Origin: Rhynchopus euleeides
Lineage: Eukaryota > Euglenozoa > Diplonemea > Diplonemida > Diplonemidae
Reading direction: 5' to 3'
NCBI GenBank assembly: GCA_963210315.1
Contig: OY723306.1
Coordinates: 248,001-312,000, forward strand
Length of the DNA: 64,000 nucleotides
The notes beneath the pieces are model-generated. The model was given only the letters and a program-made list of their open reading frames with translations, was not told the origin of the DNA and ran no database searches. The translations under genes and the position numbers were made by a program. Below, piece by piece: positions 49,854 through 59,791 of this stretch. Position 1 is the first letter of the stretch, and each line of letters opens with the position of its first letter.

Positions 49854-52800
49854 TCCACACACACACACACTGAGCGACCTTCTCCTGCTCATGGCGTGTT
49901 ATTTTTCCACTGTCACGCGAGTGCGTGACAAACGACATATTCCCTGATGATGTCATCCTGAAGAATAAATCAGAGCAAGCTCGTCAGATGCAAAGAAGCC
50001 GCGGAACGGGCTCCCGAGGACACACATAAGAGACACACAGGGGGGGCTTCGCTCAGAACTGCAGAAAGGTGTGAGAAACAGCGAGCCGCTTCACAGCACT
50101 GGCTGTGAAGTGACACAGTTGACACGCGCAGTGTGGCACACAGAGCGAAGGCTCCCCCCATAGACACACAGGAGGTGCTTCTGACGAGGTGGTGTTGCGC
50201 TAGACAAGACACACCCCGCCCTTAAAAAACTGGTTTCAACACACATAGACACACAACACAACATACACACACACACACCTATTCACGGCACGCTATGTCA
50301 CAGTAAAATTAGTGCCAAAAAAAACGAAGAAAATGAGGGAGGGGGGGGGGGTAAATCGCTAAAGTATACTCTCTCTGTCCCTCTCGTCCTCAGCCCCTCA
50401 GCCCTTCACCCATATATGCAGGTGGTGCGTCGAGACCTACATGAGGGGGGGGGGATAGGGTAGTGAAGTGGTAAATCACAGGGGGCGTTGTGCTACCATT
50501 CACCCGTTAGACCCGCATGAGGGGGGGGGGGTGCAGGGGGGGGGGGGGGGGTGGGAATATCACATAAAAGAAAACGGGCTTGTGTGTTGCGTGTGGTGTG
50601 TGTGTGTGCGTCCCCTCTCCTCTCTCTGTCGAAGGGGGGGGGGGAGAGGGGTGCGCTCTAAGAAAATTGTCTCATCTTCAGACTTCTGTTTGGGATCGAT
50701 AAACCGCCTCCCAGTGGAGGTGGCGGGGGGGAGGGGGGGGATGGGGGGGCAGGGCTGTAAATAAGGTTTGGGGGTCAGGAGTCGGGAGTCGGGAGTCGGT
50801 TATTTACAGTCACCTAAGGTACCTGGGGTGGGGGGCTGGGGGGGACAGGCGGTCTCAAACCCTACTCAATCCTGCACTCATCCTGTAGTACGGCCACCTC
50901 TGCCGTGGAGAGTCCCATGGACCCTCCAGCAGTCGCCCACCATTCGGTCAGGGCGGACTGACTCGGCGCTTGCGGGGTCTTCCCGCGTGCGAGGTGGTCC
51001 GCGAAGAAGCACGCGACGCACAGCGCCATGTTGGCTGTCCCAGCCAACCCCCCACTTCGCCCGCAGCGCCCCACACGCTGCGAGCACCTCACTCACGGCA
51101 GCAGTATTTGGCTGCATAGCTCTCAGTATTTCCCGTGCATGCAGCGCATGCATCCACAAATTTTGTGGATGCATCCACACACAGCCTGGAGCTCCGAAGC
51201 CCTGCATGCAGGCCTGCCTGCAGTGGATGAATGCCTGTATGCCAAATCAAAAATCCATTTTTTGACATTTTCGGGCATCCCTGGATGCCGTGGATGCATG
51301 CATGGATGCATCCACACCATCCACGGCCCCACTGAGAGCTATGTTGGCTGTGAGTCAAACACTACTGCCTCTACCTGAGGCATGTTGTGTCGCAACAGTT
51401 GCGTCACATGTGTGACGCATCTGTGTGGAGTGTGTGTGGTTGTGCACGTGTGCGCTGCGGTATGCTCAACCACCTGATGGGGGCGGAACACAACTCTTCT
51501 TGGGAGCTGCCAGGATCTGGCAAAAGGGGCGGGAAAGGGGCGCCGTATTCACAGCAGTGGTTTGGCAATGAACTCACCCCAGTTCAGAGACCGGTAATGA
51601 AGAAGATGACTGGGAGGCACACACCATGTCCCACCCAGCGGGACCCCCACACCCCCACCCACCCATCGGGACCCCCCCTCCTCGGGTGTTCCAAAAACCC
51701 TTTCTTTTGAATATTTGGAGTCTGTGCGGATCGCAGTGGGGTCATTTTGGCCATGGGGTGCCTAATACCGCACATTCCCTAAGGGAAGCAAGGCAACCCT
51801 CCCAATCCCAAAAAATCCGGCGCGAGTCGGGAGTCGGGAGTCGGCCTTATTTACACCCCTGTGGGGGGGGGGGGTGCCACATTATAGACTATTCGGAGGT
51901 GAGGGTAGGAAAAATGGCAGCCGTGTTTACTGTTTTGCTGGGGTGTGGTTTGGGTGGGGGCGAGTGAGCCGACAAAACCGCGTTTCCCCTTCAAAAAATG
52001 AAAAAAAAAACCCTCCCCCTCCCCCCACTCCCACCCCCACCCCCGCAATATGTCTGACCCGACCCCTGGTGGAAGGCAAGTGTGGCCGAGCTCTCAGATA
52101 GGCTAGAGCGGCTGGCGGGGGGGGTGGGGGGTGGGGTGGAGGCGGGGTCCGAGAAATGGGGAGGACGGCTGCGGGGGGCGCACAGCGTGCGTGGAAGAAG
52201 GGGATAATGCTGGAGAAGACTTTGCGGCAAAAAAAAATAACGCCATTTCACCCCCCCTTTGCCCCCCTCCCCCCACCCCCTCCCGCAGCCTTTGGAGCCA
52301 CCGCTTCAGAATAACCTCGCCGAGAAATACACACGCACACACGTGAATCTTTTTCCTGCAGCAGCGCAGGCAGAACCCAACAACCGGAGGAGACCCCCTG
52401 CCTCTTGGTTGGGATCTCTCCACTGCGACCACCGGGAGCCACACAGGCACCACCCCATCCCCAAACCAAAATCGAATCGCCGCCTGCCTTGCCAGGACTG
52501 GGCTAGCCTCTGCGAATATCATGGCCTCCAGGCATGCGGCTGGCAGCGCTATCTACTGCGAAGGGAACTGTATGGAGGGGTGAGTGTGGTGTCATGAGCT
52601 GTCCTGTGTGGGGCATGGGTTGCTTGGTTTGGGTTTTCAGGGCTCCAGAAATACAAGACCTCAGGACGACAGGAAAAAGCGGCACTGCAGGACACACAGG
52701 ATTCAGAACATGAAAGGACTATGGATATGGAGCTGGGTAATGCACTAGGGCAGGCGAGGGAGCTCCCCCTTTGACGCTGACCGCGGCGAGGCGGGGGTGG

Positions 52801-52862
52801 GCAGCCCCCAGCCCCAGAATTTCAAAATACCCCCCCCCCCCACCACCACAGCCTGTTCATAC
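49854..52862. other. Intergenic region with repeats, no recognised gene
   Basis: Holds the dispersed repeat (50047-50217), (GT)n and poly-G runs near 50340-50770, direct copies of GAGTCGGGAGTCGGGAGTCGG at about 50779 and 51829 and palindromic GGATGCATCC words near 51140-51315. A minus-strand 76-codon frame at 50862-51092 has a protein-like composition (ALCVACFFADHLARGKTP) but is too short to identify. The likely last exon of the WIPI gene, which should be in this region, was not resolved. Confidence 0.45.
50047..50217 (-). repeat. Dispersed repeat (pair with 34425-34598)
   Basis: Reverse-complement copy of the 34425 repeat with a few differences. No coding potential. Confidence 0.7.
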
Positions 52863-53885
52863 CTTGAATGTGTGCTTCCGGAAGCACTCGCCCCCCTTGT
52901 TGGGGTCGAAGGTCAGCTTCAGGAAGGTGCCATCTGCGCCGAGAACATGCAGCGTGTCGTTGTGGCTGCCGAAGACACAGATTGACGGGCTCTCGAGCCC
53001 CTGGTACCAGGCGAAGGACCATTCGGAGGCGAAGTACTCTGTGATGCCACCCAGCATCGAGAGGACCGACTTGCGGTTGGTCGAGGTGGTGTCCTCCGCG
53101 GGGCGGATGTCGAACACATGCAGCGTCCCCTGCGACGACGAGCACACGAGGAACTTGCTGTCGGGCGAGAAGCACAACGAGTAGATCAACGCCTTCTCAG
53201 ACCCCCGACGCACCTCCTTCACCAGGCGATCCGTCCCGCCTGTCTCGTAGATCCGGATGAGCGTCCCCTTCTCAGACGCTGTGGCGAGGAGCGACCCGTC
53301 GGCGTTGAGGGCAATCATCGCGAGCAGGCTGTCGTGGGCTCTGGTGAAACCGCCTGTATCATTGGTCGAGTCCTCCACCCTCACAACGCCCTTCTCCAGT
53401 GAAGGGCATGCCAGGACGCACCGTGCGGTGGAGGGGGAGAAGGCGAAGATGCCCAGGGGGTTGTGCACCGTGCAGTGCTTCCCCTGCAGCTCCAGCTTGT
53501 CGAAGCTGTAGATGAATATCGCGGTTTCGGTTGCCACAGCCACCTTGTCCCTGCGGAGCTTGACAGCTTTGACGTCCTCCTTGAAGTTCATCTCGCCGAT
53601 AACCTGCATCGTGTGGTCGTCCCACAGCTTCACCTTGTTCAGTGGGAAGCAGGGTGTCGGACCACCACCAACAAGAGCCAATATGTTACACCTAAACAGC
53701 ATCTCCACAATACCAAGACCTCCGTTGGGGAATTTTCTGCGGAAAGTCTCCCGGAACGGGTCGCAGTTGTAAATCCGGAACCCGGCATCAGTCCCGATGG
53801 AGAAGCACCCGTGGTCCTGGTTGAAGCTCATATACAGCACCTGCTCCTTGTTTGTTATCTTCCTCTGCGCCAGATTGAGCGTCAT
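52863..53885 (-). CDS. WIPI/Atg18-family beta-propeller (PROPPIN)
   Basis: 341 residues from MTLNLAQRK at 53885 to a splice donor: the exon ends TTCAAG followed by GTATGA at 52862. Seven-bladed PROPPINs bind PI3P/PI(3,5)P2 on autophagosomal and endosomal membranes. Blade signatures include LYMSFNQDHGCFSIGTDAGF, KLWDDHTMQVIGEMNF, GIFAFSPSTARCVLACPS, LLAMIALNADGSLLATASEKG and YSLCFSPDSKFLVCSSSQG. The phosphoinositide motif FRRG appears as VRRG in LVKEVRRGSEKALIYS. The final blade strand must be in a downstream exon, which I could not locate. Upstream, a run of 12-13 C ends in CAG (near 53960), a strong trans- or cis-splice acceptor. The WDR45/WIPI3-4 branch is the closest by eye. Confidence 0.88.
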
Positions 53886-55637
53886 CTTCCCAACGCCCGC
53901 CTTTCCCCTTCCGCCAAAGCGGGTCCCTCCCCTTCGGCACCCCCTTCCTCAGGCCCGCTGGGGGGGGGGGGTTTGGGGTGTCTACTTGACGGGGTCAGAA
54001 CCACGTGGACACGCCTCGCCCCCTCCCGCCCGTTGCCGTCGCCGCCGTCCCTCCTTCACGGATGCAGTTGGGGGAGGGGGGGGGGTGGTGGGGGCAAGCG
54101 GTGAGGCGGGTGGGAATAACAGAATACGAAGGCAAAATATAAACAACGAAGGGGGGGGGGCAGAAAGAAGTGTGTCTTTGTTGGTTTTCCTGCAGGAGGG
54201 TGGGGTGTGTGTGTGTGTGGTGATCAAGTTTTAAGGCGGTGTCGCCCTGCACGGGCAGTAGCACCTCCCCTTCAGTATCGCACTCCCGAAGGATTCCCCA
54301 ACACGACGTGACACCGGTTTCGACGCGTACTCTTCGTACCCCTCCCCCCGGCCGCGTCTCTTCAGCGAAGAACCGGGGATAATCGGACCAGGGCTAGCTA
54401 AACCCTGGTGGTGTCACGGGTGGGGTTGGAGAGGGAGAATAAGGAAGAAATGAAGTTGCGAAAAAGTCAAACACTGACACGTGAAATCAATAAAAAGGCG
54501 GTATATATCGCCCCCTTGCTGCGACGAAGACACTAAATAGTCAGGCCGCTTCAAGAGTCTTGAGGGCTTTGTGTGTGTGTGTGTCTGTCGGCAAAACTTA
54601 CTGTGGGGGGAAAATCCGGCAATTTTTTTCACCTAAAAATGGGAGGAAATTCACTGGGGGTGGGGACACGCACATTGCGAGTGTCATACTGCGTGGGTGG
54701 CACGGTGCATAGGGGGGGAGGGCGGGGGTGGTGGGGGGGGGGGGGGGGTGGTGGGGGGTGGGGTGCGGTACCACCAGGGCTGTCATGGGTCATCACAGTC
54801 ACAATCCATGATATGCTGTTCTCAAATCTCCTCCCCCGCTGTCGCCTGCAGTGCCTCGCAGTGTCTGTGCCTGCTCTTGCGAGCAGGCACGCATGCCACA
54901 ACACGGGCCCGATAGCGAGATCTCTGAGGGGAGGGACTGAAGCGATGCCGTGGGCGGGCACGACAGACACATAGAGTTGAGTGCAGAGGGCATGCAGCAC
55001 AGCCGCCAGCTGTGTGGCTCCCTCTGTGAATGCGAATGCAAACAGAGTCAGGGGTTTGTTTTGTGCGCAGGAGCGGCAGTGTGTTGTGTCGATAGCCCTC
55101 AAGGCTGGGTGGGGGGAGGGGAGGGGGCCGTGAGGCGGTCTTGTGTTGCTGTATCAAAAACACACTGCTGGCGCCGTACGTTCCCACCACCTGACTCTTT
55201 CGCTGTGACAAGCAAATTTGTTAGGGCAAAAAAAAAAGAGAGGGTGGGGCAAAGACGTGCAGTACTGTCAGGGCGTGGGGTGACGGCTGGTGCAGGGATG
55301 CCTGCATGCTGCCATATGCTGTGCCTGGCAGGGCGCACCGGGTGGCGCAAAAAAATATTCTGGGGAGAAGGAGAAAAGAGGGGGCGGGGGTGATCATCAG
55401 CAGGCAAGATGGTGTGGTCGGAAATCGTGAGGCTGGAGCAGTCCCTCAAGGCACCCTTGCTGGCTGGGGAGGTGGTGCATGTGCACCACCTGCAGAGCAG
55501 AACTGTCCCAGTCACAGCCAGCAAAAGGGCAGCCCGTAATGGAGCTCGCGCGGATCCACACCCTGGCCTGCTGCCTGTCGATCGTATTTCGGCACGAAGC
55601 TGCAGAAGCATCAGTGGCATGAAGACAGCCACACTTC
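53886..55637. other. Intergenic, no recognised gene
   Basis: Contains poly-C/poly-G runs at about 53960, 54070 and 54730-54750, and the solitary 348-bp repeat at 54226-54569. Short frames such as 54629-55102 show no recognisable family. Confidence 0.5.
54226..54569 (-). repeat. Solitary copy of the 348-bp repeat
   Basis: Opposite orientation and a few substitutions, with (GT)n tracts on both sides (about 54205-54220 and 54570-54583). It shows that the unit also exists alone. Confidence 0.85.
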
Positions 55638-56282
55638 TTACTGCTTCCACGCGAACCCGCGTGCCTCGAAGGCGTTGCCGGTGCTCGCGTCCATGACGAT
55701 GCACTGGAAGTTGCTCCCCTCGGCGACGACACCCGTGCTCGACGTCACGACGGAGCCCTGCTTGAACTGCAGGGAGCCTGAGGCAGCCACCTGCTGAGTC
55801 GAGTTGACCGTCACCGCCGCCCCGTCGAACACCTTCGCCGCCTGCGTCCCGAAGTTGGCGAACCCGTCCACCTGGTACGCCCCCGTGATGCTGCCGGCCA
55901 GGAAGGCCAGCTCGCCCTTGGCGTAGGCCTTGGGGCACGCCACCTGTGCCGCCCCGCTGTTGATCTCCAGGTGTCCGTTACCCTGCACCGTGATGGTGCG
56001 TGCCACGGTCAGGTTCGCCAACACGCGCAGGCGCGCCGAGTTCGCCACCATGTTCCCCATCGTCAGCGACCCGATGCTGGTCGGCTGTACCAGCACCACC
56101 GTGGCGTCCTTCCCCTCCGCGTCGTCGATCGTCACGTCGTCGTTCGCCCCCGGCACCACGGCGGGGTACCAGTTGTTCGCCGTCGTCCACTGCTGGTCGT
56201 TCACAATCCCGGTCCACTTCACCTGCGTCCCAGACGACACGGCCACGATGGCCGCAAGCACAGCGAACGACGTCATCTGCAT
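55638..56282 (-). CDS. Secreted right-handed/beta-solenoid-like protein, unrecognised family
   Basis: 214 residues if started at the ATG at 56282 (MQMTSFAVLAAIVAVSSG), a signal peptide; the longer frame to 56690 is 5' UTR-like. The start of the mature protein, VKWTGIVNDQQW, NNWYPAVVPGANDDVTID, matches a pattern common to bacterial and protist surface proteins whose strands stack as a beta-solenoid (W..NW.P..VPG..DDV.I). Repetitive strand-like phrases follow (IGSLTMGNMVANSARLRV, NLTVARTITVQGNGHLEI). The C-terminal TGNAFEARGFAWKQ ends the frame. Cell surface or secretory location is inferred; the molecular role is unknown. Low cysteine content and single exon. Confidence 0.7.
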   Translation of the reverse strand: MQMTSFAVLAAIVAVSSGTQVKWTGIVNDQQWTTANNWYPAVVPGANDDVTIDDAEGKDATVVLVQPTSIGSLTMGNMVANSARLRVLANLTVARTITVQGNGHLEINSGAAQVACPKAYAKGELAFLAGSITGAYQVDGFANFGTQAAKVFDGAAVTVNSTQQVAASGSLQFKQGSVVTSSTGVVAEGSNFQCIVMDASTGNAFEARGFAWKQ

Positions 56283-57244
56283 CGTGCTCGGTATATGTGA
56301 TCTGAGAATGTCTGTAGGTGGTGGCGGTGGCACCCCTTCTGCTTCATCACTGATGGGTACGAGTGAGACAACAAAACACAACACAACACAACACACCACG
56401 CCACCGCAACAACACGGGCAATCCCACAGGGCCAACCCACTCAAAGCAGTGCACAGACACGGGCACACGTCTTCCATCCTGGGTCCCTCGTCTGCCGCAG
56501 ATGCGGGCCAGCTGGCACGTTTCTGGCACATCATTCCTGCACCCGATAATGCGCCTATGCGCTGCAACCCTACCCCCACATCCCCCCCTGCCCACCGCCG
56601 CACCGCCCCGCCAAAGCAGGCTAGGCAAAAGGTCGGACAGGAGGCCCCAGTTCGGGGCAACACCACCCCCCCCCCCCACCACCTTGGCACGCCCTGTGCC
56701 TAACCCAGGAGACGTGCTCCAATAAAAACAGCATTATTTCCCCCCCGGCGATGATGGGTCACACTCACGGTTTGCGTCAGGACACACACAATTTTATACG
56801 TTTCGTTTCGTGCAGGGCACACCGAGCGTGCTCTGGTGTGAACTGCACTGCCTCCCCACCCCCACCCCACCCACACAGGCACACACTGATAGTCTATCCG
56901 GCTCGTGATTCTTTACGGCACGCCAGACACACCAACCTCACCTCACCTCTCTTTGTGCTCTTCTGAGAAATATCTTCAAAGCCAGCCCTCCGCGATGTGG
57001 ACTGATGGCTGCTGGCTGTTGCCGCGTGCGGGGTGCAGGATGCGATGCGCTGGGCATGCATTTTGGTTGAGATTGCGTCCCGATCCAGAGTGGTTTGCAG
57101 GCAGCGCATCAGGTCCAGTGGGGGTGGGGAGGGGGCATGCGGCTGTTGGACAGATGCGGGCAGCCTGCAGCAAGGCACAGGCAGAACCCTTCCTCGGGCT
57201 GTCGGCGCCCCGGCGTGTTTTGGGGGGTACCATCACAAGCAGGC
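56283..57244. other. Intergenic, no gene seen
   Basis: Includes the likely 5' UTR of the secreted protein and, next to it, short (CA)n-like tracts and a poly-C run near 56665. Confidence 0.5.
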
Positions 57245-57547
57245 TTAGGCGGAGATGACGCCCAGGATGTCGTCCTCACGCATCAGCGTGTACTCGGAGC
57301 CGTCCACCTTGACGGTCTGCCCGCCCCACTCGCGCAGCAGCACCATGTCGCCCTCCTTCACCGTCGGGGCCCAGTCCTTCGTCTCCGCCGCAACGCCGAC
57401 CACCTTGGCCTCGTTGCCCTTCTGCTGCGCCGCCTGCGGGATCAGGATACCGGCAGCCGTCGTCTGCGCAGGGACCACACGCTCCAGCAGCACCTGCTTG
57501 TTCAGGGGCTTGAAGCCCACCAGCGCAGCGCGGGTCATGCGGAACAT
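57245..57547 (-). CDS. Mitochondrial 10 kDa chaperonin (HSP10/Cpn10)
   Basis: 100 residues from MFRMTRAALV at 57547, the normal size of GroES-type co-chaperonins. It caps the HSP60 ring during protein folding in the mitochondrial matrix. The family signature KPLNKQVLLERV is followed by the mobile loop (TTAAGILIPQ), GDMVLLREWGGQTVKVDG and the terminal LMREDDILGVI. The frame extends to 57646 upstream, but the short ATG matches the family length. 18 bases around the start (CCGCAACAATGTTCCGCA) are identical to those of the ATP12 gene. The first of four copies of a 67-bp repeat lies 93 bp upstream of the ATG, so that repeat may be the duplicated promoter. A pyrimidine tract ending CACACCAG near 57577 fits a splice acceptor. 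Confidence 0.95.
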   Translation of the reverse strand: MFRMTRAALVGFKPLNKQVLLERVVPAQTTAAGILIPQAAQQKGNEAKVVGVAAETKDWAPTVKEGDMVLLREWGGQTVKVDGSEYTLMREDDILGVISA

Positions 57548-57639
57548 TGTTGCGGGTTGTGTTGCCGATGTCAGCCTGGTGTGAGGGCAGGGTCGTGTGG
57601 TGTGTGTGGTGGGCAGCAGTAAGGAATGTGTTTGTATCT

Positions 57640-58411
57640 CTTCCACACAGTTTCACGCTAGCACCCACTCGTGATTCTAGGTGCAGCGACAGCGGAGTGC
57701 GGTGTCAATCGTAGTCAACGAAGATGTGTGATGTGGAAACTAACAGAACCATCTGACACCGGCGGCAAAGTACCGTCCGAGGATAATGGCGTTGACGTGA
57801 TCCGCACCTGTGATGTCATCACAATGTATCGTGTTGACGTACGGTGTGGTGTTGTGTGTGGTGCATTCCAGTGGTGAATTGGGTTGACGTGTCTTCCACA
57901 CAGTTTCACGCTAGCACCCACTCGTGATTCTAGGTGCAGCGACAGCGGAGTGCGGTGTTTAACAGATCAAAAGAAGATGTGGTGGATGTGATGAAATAAC
58001 AGAAATCTGTCATCGGCGGAAAAATCACAGCCGAGGATAATGGTTGTGATGAACAGGTAGTGTGGCCTGCCACAGTACATTGTGTTGAGGTATCTTCCAC
58101 ACAGTTTCACGCTAGCACCCACTCGTGATTCTAGGTGCAGCGACAGCGGAGTGCGGTGTCAATTGTAGCAAATGAAGATGTGTGTTTGTGATGTATTGCG
58201 GTGTGGTGGAAACAAAAACAACACCCTGACACCAGCAGTAAAATACTTCCCAAAGATAACAGTGTGTTGAAGTGGTTCCCTTGATCCGCTGGTTAGTGAG
58301 CGACAGCAGAGTGGTATGCCTGTCGCAATACATCGTGCCGGTGTCTTCCACACAGTTTCACGCTAGCACCCACTCGTGATTCTAGGTGCAGCGACAGCGG
58401 AGTGCGGTGTG
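57640..58411 (-). repeat. Four copies of a 67-bp repeat upstream of HSP10
   Basis: Copies at about 57640-57708, 57893-57959, 58094-58160 and 58345-58411, starting CTTCCACACAGTTTCACGCT in plus-strand sense and ending near GAGTGCGGTGT. Spacings are 253, 201 and 251 bp. The spacers also share related blocks (for example GAAGATGTG and GATAATGG), so a larger unit of about 200-250 bp was duplicated and then decayed. They may be promoter elements or a small-RNA cluster. No ORF is conserved between copies. Confidence 0.8.
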
Positions 58412-59791
58412 TCGACCATTGCGTGGCAAAGTCGCTGAGGTCGTGGGGCAGAAAACGCTGACGGGCGGGGAGGGCTGGCCAGGCGGAGGGGGGAGGTGCG
58501 GGCATTGCCTTTACCATGCATCGCTTTGGTCCCTGCTTGCACCAACGGCCAATGCTTGATTGAGATCGCCCTGCCTTCTGCTAGGCACTTGGCATTTGCC
58601 TGCCGGCTCGGAGTAGGGGCTGTAGTTCGGCAAGAGTTGTGGCCTCTTTTCCTCACCCTTTTCTCTCTCATCTTTTTTTTCAGTTCTTTGCACACCACAA
58701 AACGCACAAATACACACACTTCATTTTTCTGTTGCGTTCATTATTTTTGGTTCGATTCTTGTGGGTTCTTTGACAAATGTGTATCAGCATCGGCGGCAAG
58801 GACCCAACATGCCGATCGGCTGTGTGTCACTGGGTGCAGCCTTGTTCCAAGCATGCAACGTGCAACAGGGGGTTCCCATTCCTTCAGAAACACTTCAGAA
58901 ATCCCTGAACATTCTCTGCCTGACTCGATAACTCAGCTCAAGCCCACCCTTCAAGGGTAACGCATGTCCCGTGCACGGGATACGTGCATATGCGCGCACG
59001 TGCCCCGCTCAAAGGAAATCTGGGACACCCTACCACACAGCACAGCCACAAAGCAAGGGAAGCTCCAACCCCGCCCCTGACCCCATCCCAGAGAACAGAC
59101 GGCGTTGCGGCCAGCAGCTGTTGGGTGGGGAGGGGTGGCGGTCACAGGTGCTTGTGCATGACTTGACCCCCATCCCCTTCGGTCGCGCATTTGTTGTTGC
59201 ACTTTTTTTTGGCACTCACTTCCCAGACATCCTGCCCCTTCGCATCAGAAAAGCGCTCGCAATAACCCAAACTAAACGGATACTGTGCCAGGGAAGGGGG
59301 GTTGGGGTAGGGGGGACAGTAATGTAGATAACAGCAGGCCCATGAAGGACGACCTCTCAGCCGCCCTTCACCCCAAGTCGCAGGCAATGGACAGAGTGCT
59401 GGCGTTGCTATCATTTTTGATCATTTTTTTTGACACTGGCAGGTGTCCTGTTCTGGCTAACATAAATTGGCCACTTGGACAATAACGTATATTACACAAC
59501 CTCTCCCCAAAAGAATGACTTTGGGCTGGTGCCGGCTGCAGCTGCGGTGGCGGTTGTTCAGAGGGCTGTTGTGTGGAAACACGCAACCCTATCACCAACC
59601 CCGTCCCATCCCACTCCTCCACCACCCATGGCCCCTACCCATTCAACTGTATTGTTTGGGTATTCTCTCTCTGTTTTGAAAAGAGTAAGAACTTCCAAGA
59701 AAGGGCAAAAGGTAAGTGAGTGCCACAACAAACAGGTGTTGCACTGGCACACACACACACACACAGGAGGAGAGAGGGATACACGGGCAGG
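58412..59791. other. Intergenic and 5' region of the non-LTR element
   Basis: No recognised host gene. 58680-58760 is a T-rich block. (CA)n at about 59747-59764 sits 30 bases before the ORF1 start and may be the insertion target or the 5' junction of the element. Confidence 0.5.
59747..59764 (+). repeat. (CA)n microsatellite at the non-LTR 5' end
   Basis: A short CA tract, 28 bases before the ORF1 ATG at 59792. The same kind of tract flanks the 348-bp repeat element, suggesting a shared target preference. Confidence 0.8.
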
